Shown piece by piece: positions 5,606 to 8,213 of a stretch of DNA of 8,213 nucleotides. The notes under the pieces are model-generated. The model was not told the DNA's origin, did no database searches, and saw only the letters and a program-made list of their open reading frames with translations. The stretch spans positions 1 through 8,213 of the forward strand of contig JAQUJQ010000055.1 of assembly GCA_028680875.1 (NCBI GenBank). Direction: 5' to 3'. Made by a program: the position numbers and the translations under genes. This DNA is from Eubacteriales bacterium. Its GTDB lineage: Bacteria > Bacillota > Clostridia > Peptostreptococcales > Anaerovoracaceae. How positions within the stretch are numbered: the stretch's first letter is position 1; each line of letters begins with the position of its first letter.

Positions 5606-6781
5606 ATGGCAAAGAAGCTGATATCTGTGTGGCTTTCATTGACCATCTTACTTTTCTCAACCATAATAATTTATGCTGAAGACAACGTACAAGGATATTT
5701 TTTAAATAGAAATATTGACATCAATGGAAACAGAATAGCAAACTATTACTTGGATAATCCGTTTTTTCTGTATCAAGGAGTAACCTATTTCCCATTAACG
5801 GAGGAGATGGGAGAACTACTTGGATTTGCAGCAGAGATGGATTGGGAAAGCCGCACATTAAAAATTTTAAAAAAAGAGCCTATAAAAACGCAATTAGCTG
5901 AAGAATTGTTAAAATGTAATCTTCGAAATCCCAGTGCAGTAATTTTGGATAATATTACGGTTCTGGCAATTGCAGAAGAAAGAGAAAAGTTGGGCCTCCC
6001 GGTAATTCTGGAAGATACGCCTCTTACACCAACGGAATTGGACATTAACGGTCAATTGGAAGAAGTGAAGGCGCAGGTCGATAAGGAGATTATCAAAGTA
6101 CCGGAATTGGTAGCAGAAGAGTTGGATCTCACGGATTTAAATGTACTACAGGTGGGAGATACCCTTTATATGCCATTTCGGAAACTGGCGGGAGATTGTT
6201 GCTTTGGATGGGATGTTTTTTATGACGACTATTCAGGTCTTTATGTCAGTACAGATCCCGCTATAACCGCTGTTAGTTATTTTGATCCGATAGAATCAGA
6301 CTATAATAGAGGATTAGCGTCTTATATCAAGTCCAAGAACAATAGCGTAACCAATGGAAAGGCTCTTATGCTTGTTTTCTTATTTAAACATGAAGCCAAG
6401 GTTTATGGTGTAGATGAAATATTACTGATGGCCATGGCTCAAAAGGAGAGTTCCTTCCGTACAGATGCTGTGGGAAGCGGTTCAGGTCCGGTGGGATTAA
6501 TGCAAATTATGCCTTCCACCGCTAAACGTTATGGAATAGCTAGAAGTCAACTCTTTAATCCACATGTAAACATTGAATTCGGTGCAAAATACATTGGAGA
6601 TAAACTGAAACATTATGATGATAAGACCATTGCCCTTTCAGCCTATAACCAGGGCGGAGGCGCCATTAGCCGGGGATCCTATAATACCAGATACGCAGGA
6701 CGGATTACAACAGCCGAAGGGTCTCTGACCGACTACCTTGTGAAAAACGGGTATGGTTTGGGAGAAAAAGGCGAAAAATAG
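5606..6781 (+). CDS. Exported lytic transglycosylase (SLT family) with N-terminal stalk-like domain
   Basis: It likely cleaves the glycan strands of peptidoglycan outside the cell. Of 391 residues, 1-24 form a signal peptide: KK near the start, a hydrophobic core, and a likely cut after IIYA. Residues about 29-90 (DINGNRI, YYLDNPFFLYQGVTYFPL, WESRTLKI) and 181-217 (QVGDTLYMPFRKLAG) resemble the copper amine oxidase N-terminal-like 'stalk' domain common in exported clostridial proteins, with a Glu-rich, probably helical linker between. The SLT domain spans about 255-385: the catalytic glutamate is E281 in AMAQKESSF, then GPVGLMQIMPSTAKRYG (294-310), NPHVNIEFGAKYIG (318-331) and ALSAYNQGGGA (343-353). 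Two adjacent cysteines (199-200) are unusual. The gene is alone between the patA terminator and a new promoter; a role in growth, sporulation or wall turnover cannot be chosen. Confidence 0.9.
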   Translation: MAKKLISVWLSLTILLFSTIIIYAEDNVQGYFLNRNIDINGNRIANYYLDNPFFLYQGVTYFPLTEEMGELLGFAAEMDWESRTLKILKKEPIKTQLAEELLKCNLRNPSAVILDNITVLAIAEEREKLGLPVILEDTPLTPTELDINGQLEEVKAQVDKEIIKVPELVAEELDLTDLNVLQVGDTLYMPFRKLAGDCCFGWDVFYDDYSGLYVSTDPAITAVSYFDPIESDYNRGLASYIKSKNNSVTNGKALMLVFLFKHEAKVYGVDEILLMAMAQKESSFRTDAVGSGSGPVGLMQIMPSTAKRYGIARSQLFNPHVNIEFGAKYIGDKLKHYDDKTIALSAYNQGGGAISRGSYNTRYAGRITTAEGSLTDYLVKNGYGLGEKGEK

Positions 6782-6810
6782 TTGACAGTGGTTTACTCCG
6801 GTGTTAAAGT
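6782..6810 (+). promoter_or_regulatory. Promoter of the T-box/symporter unit
   Basis: A perfect TTGACA (6782-6787), 17 bases, then TAAAGT (6805-6810) preceded by TGT (extended -10). It begins directly after the stop codon of the transglycosylase gene. The start is expected near 6817. Confidence 0.75.
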
Positions 6811-6824
6811 ATTTTTCAGATATT

Positions 6825-7133
6825 AAAAAAGCAATGACAGGAAAAAAGTAGGGATATCGAAAAGCCAAAGAGAGTTGCCGGTTGGTGAGAGGCGCAGGTG
6901 TTGCGATATTCTGAATACATTCCAAGAGCTTCCCACCCAAAGGGCGATAGCCCCGGTAGGCCGGGACGGGAGCACCCGTTACAGTGCTTGAGTATAAGCG
7001 TAGAAGTTGCGCCGTACTTGAAGAGGCGAAGGATCGCAAGGTCTTCGTAAACTGAGGTGGTACCACGGGATTGAGTCTCGTCCTCTGTTGTATAAGGTGT
7101 CAGACACCAATTACAACAGAAGACGAGATTTTT
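6825..7133 (+). promoter_or_regulatory. T-box riboswitch, candidate specifier UAC (tyrosine)
   Basis: The leader binds an uncharged tRNA and then lets transcription continue into the symporter. Stem I: base pairs GGAA (6840-6843)/TTCC (6920-6923), the AGTA box (6847-6850), and a 9 bp helix 6851-6859 with 6904-6912. The apical part has AGAGAG and GGTTGGTGAGAGG. The specifier loop reads GAA-TAC-A, so TAC (6916-6918) is the likely codon, Tyr. Stem II region: CCGG/CCGG (6953-6964) and ACGGG/CCCGT (6966-6979) followed by TA, as in the IIA/B pseudoknot. Stem III: GAAGA/TCTTC and GCGA/TCGC (7020-7046). Antiterminator: GAGG (7054-7057)/CCTC (7082-7085), a seven-base bulge TGGTACC (7058-7064) and helix ACGGGA/TCTCGT (7065-7081). 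The TGGT would pair with a tRNA ending ACCA (discriminator A), which fits tRNA-Tyr but is not specific to it. Confidence 0.95.
7076..7133 (+). terminator. T-box terminator hairpin
   Basis: TCTCGTC (7076-7082) pairs with GACGAGA (7122-7128); after one C-A mismatch, nine more pairs follow (7084-7092 with 7112-7120), then five T residues (7129-7133). The tip holds a separate small hairpin, GGTGTC-A-GACACC (7096-7108). The 5' arm shares bases 7076-7085 with the antiterminator, so the two folds exclude each other. Confidence 0.93.
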
Positions 7134-7194
7134 ATTTACTGGGAAAAGTGATGAATATCACTTACAAAATTAATTATACGAGGAGGAATAGGAA

Positions 7195-8213
7195 ATGTTC
7201 GAAAAGATATTAATGCTGGTATTGTTCTTTACTGTTGCGGTTTTCATCGGACTTTACTGCCGTAAGCATTCCACAAATGTAAATGATTTTGTTTTGGGCG
7301 GCAGAAATGTAGGACCTTGGATGAGCGCCTTTGCTTATGGGACTTCCTATTTTTCTGCTGTGGTATTTGTCGGGTATGCCGGTCAGTTCGGTTGGAATTT
7401 TGGACTTTCCGTAGTTTGGATTGGCATTGGTAATGCCTTTATTGGCAGTTTGCTGGCCTGGGCCGTATTGGGCAGAAGAACACGGGTCATGACCAGACAC
7501 TTGGATTCGGCTACAATGCCGGACCTTTTTGGAAAACGATATGATAGTAATGTATTAAAAATTGCTGTATCTATATTGATCTTCGTTTTTTTAGTACCAT
7601 ACTCTGCTTCGGTCTACAAAGGGCTTTCTGAACTGTTCTCTATGGCCTTCGGAGTCGATGTTATTTATTGCATCATCGGGATGGCCATTTTAACAGGGAT
7701 TTATGTAGTTCTTGGAGGCTATATGGCTGTAGCCCTAAATGATTTGGTTCAGGGAATTATTATGATCATGGGGATTTTTACTATAATCGGTGTGGTATTG
7801 AATACTCAAGGAGGTTTGATGGAAGCGATGATTAAGCTTTCTCAGATCCAATCTCCCACAGCACCAAAGCTGAACGGGGCATTTGTGTCGTTTTTTGGAC
7901 CGGATCCTCTTGCTCTGTTGGGAGTCGTTATTTTGACCAGTCTGGGGGCATGGGGGCTTCCACAGATGGTACATAAATTCTATACAATTCGCAATGAGAA
8001 AGCGATTCAAACAGGCACCATCATTTCTACTATTTTTGCGTTGATCATTGCAGGAGGGTCATATTTTATAGGCTCCTTTGGCCGCTTGTTTTATACGCCT
8101 GCCGCTGATGGTACTGTAGCTTACGACAGTATTGTGCCTTCTATGATTGAAATGATTATGCCCGATATTCTCATTGGATTAGTGATGATTATGGTGCTTT
8201 CTGCCTCTATGTC
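7195..8213 (+). CDS. Sodium:solute symporter family transporter, C-terminus cut by window edge
   Basis: A membrane transporter of the SSS family (PutP-like), which couples uptake of a solute to Na+. The frame is open for 339 codons to the edge; the family is usually about 450-550 residues. Visible marks: LGGRNVGPWMSAFAYGTSYFS after the first helix (34-54), covering the first part of the Na+ site region; SATMPDLFGKRYDS (105-118), as in PutP-type proteins; and the family signature GGYMAVALNDLVQG (174-187). At least eight hydrophobic segments are present. The ATG is preceded by AGGAGG eight bases upstream. The T-box in the leader indicates expression when a particular aminoacyl-tRNA runs short, so the substrate is likely an amino acid, tyrosine if the specifier is read correctly, or a compound that supplies it. 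PutP itself takes proline, so protein similarity alone would mislead. Confidence 0.93.
   Translation, partial: MFEKILMLVLFFTVAVFIGLYCRKHSTNVNDFVLGGRNVGPWMSAFAYGTSYFSAVVFVGYAGQFGWNFGLSVVWIGIGNAFIGSLLAWAVLGRRTRVMTRHLDSATMPDLFGKRYDSNVLKIAVSILIFVFLVPYSASVYKGLSELFSMAFGVDVIYCIIGMAILTGIYVVLGGYMAVALNDLVQGIIMIMGIFTIIGVVLNTQGGLMEAMIKLSQIQSPTAPKLNGAFVSFFGPDPLALLGVVILTSLGAWGLPQMVHKFYTIRNEKAIQTGTIISTIFALIIAGGSYFIGSFGRLFYTPAADGTVAYDSIVPSMIEMIMPDILIGLVMIMVLSASM

Noticed and set aside
6916..6918. Reading the specifier as Asn, Ile, Thr or Glu from shifted triplets
   Set aside because: Only UAC has the usual GAA before and A after it, with suitable distance from both flanking helices; this remains a judgement by eye.
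6638..7066. A 142-codon minus-strand open frame
   Set aside because: It lies opposite the end of the transglycosylase gene and the T-box RNA, which explain the sequence fully; the peptide has no recognisable domain.

Overview
The window looks like chromosomal DNA from a low-GC, anaerobic member of the Clostridia. The evidence is AT-rich intergenic DNA, strong AGGAGG-type ribosome sites, sigma-A promoters, a T-box leader, and closest recalled resemblances to clostridial families. A putrescine aminotransferase behind a probable sigma-54 promoter suggests an amine- or amino-acid-using lifestyle. The species cannot be fixed from this sequence. I see no transposase, phage gene, CRISPR array, tRNA or rRNA.

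Layout from left to right. (1) Positions 1-1492, minus strand: the ferrous iron uptake operon feoA-feoB. FeoB is cut by the left edge after about 401 residues. (2) Positions 1493-1745: a divergent control region. It holds the feoA promoter, two near-identical 16-18 bp palindromes that look like repressor operators, and a near-perfect sigma-A promoter facing right. (3) Positions 1746-2936, plus: a CofE-like (F420-0:glutamyl ligase family) protein of about 396 residues. (4) Positions 2944-3750, minus: a DUF368/PopT-family membrane protein, probably an undecaprenyl-phosphate translocase, convergent with the CofE-like gene. (5) Positions 3751-4088: a 338 bp divergent intergenic region with the popT promoter, an imperfect hairpin, a perfect 15 bp palindrome and a -24/-12 element. 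(6) Positions 4089-5447, plus: putrescine aminotransferase (PatA/YgjG type) followed by a clear intrinsic terminator. (7) Positions 5606-6781, plus: an exported lytic transglycosylase with an N-terminal stalk-like domain. (8) Positions 6782-7194: a promoter and a complete T-box riboswitch, with Stem I, a candidate UAC (tyrosine) specifier, Stem III, antiterminator and terminator. (9) Positions 7195-8213, plus: a sodium:solute symporter, cut by the right edge.

The genes form several independent transcription units rather than one system. Two (PopT-like protein and lytic transglycosylase) concern the cell envelope, one imports iron, and two probably concern nitrogenous nutrients (putrescine breakdown and uptake of a T-box-sensed amino acid, perhaps tyrosine). 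The most informative content is regulatory: paired operators at feoAB, a candidate sigma-54 promoter with an upstream palindrome at patA, and a T-box that predicts the substrate of the symporter. I did not find a convincing new multigene system.
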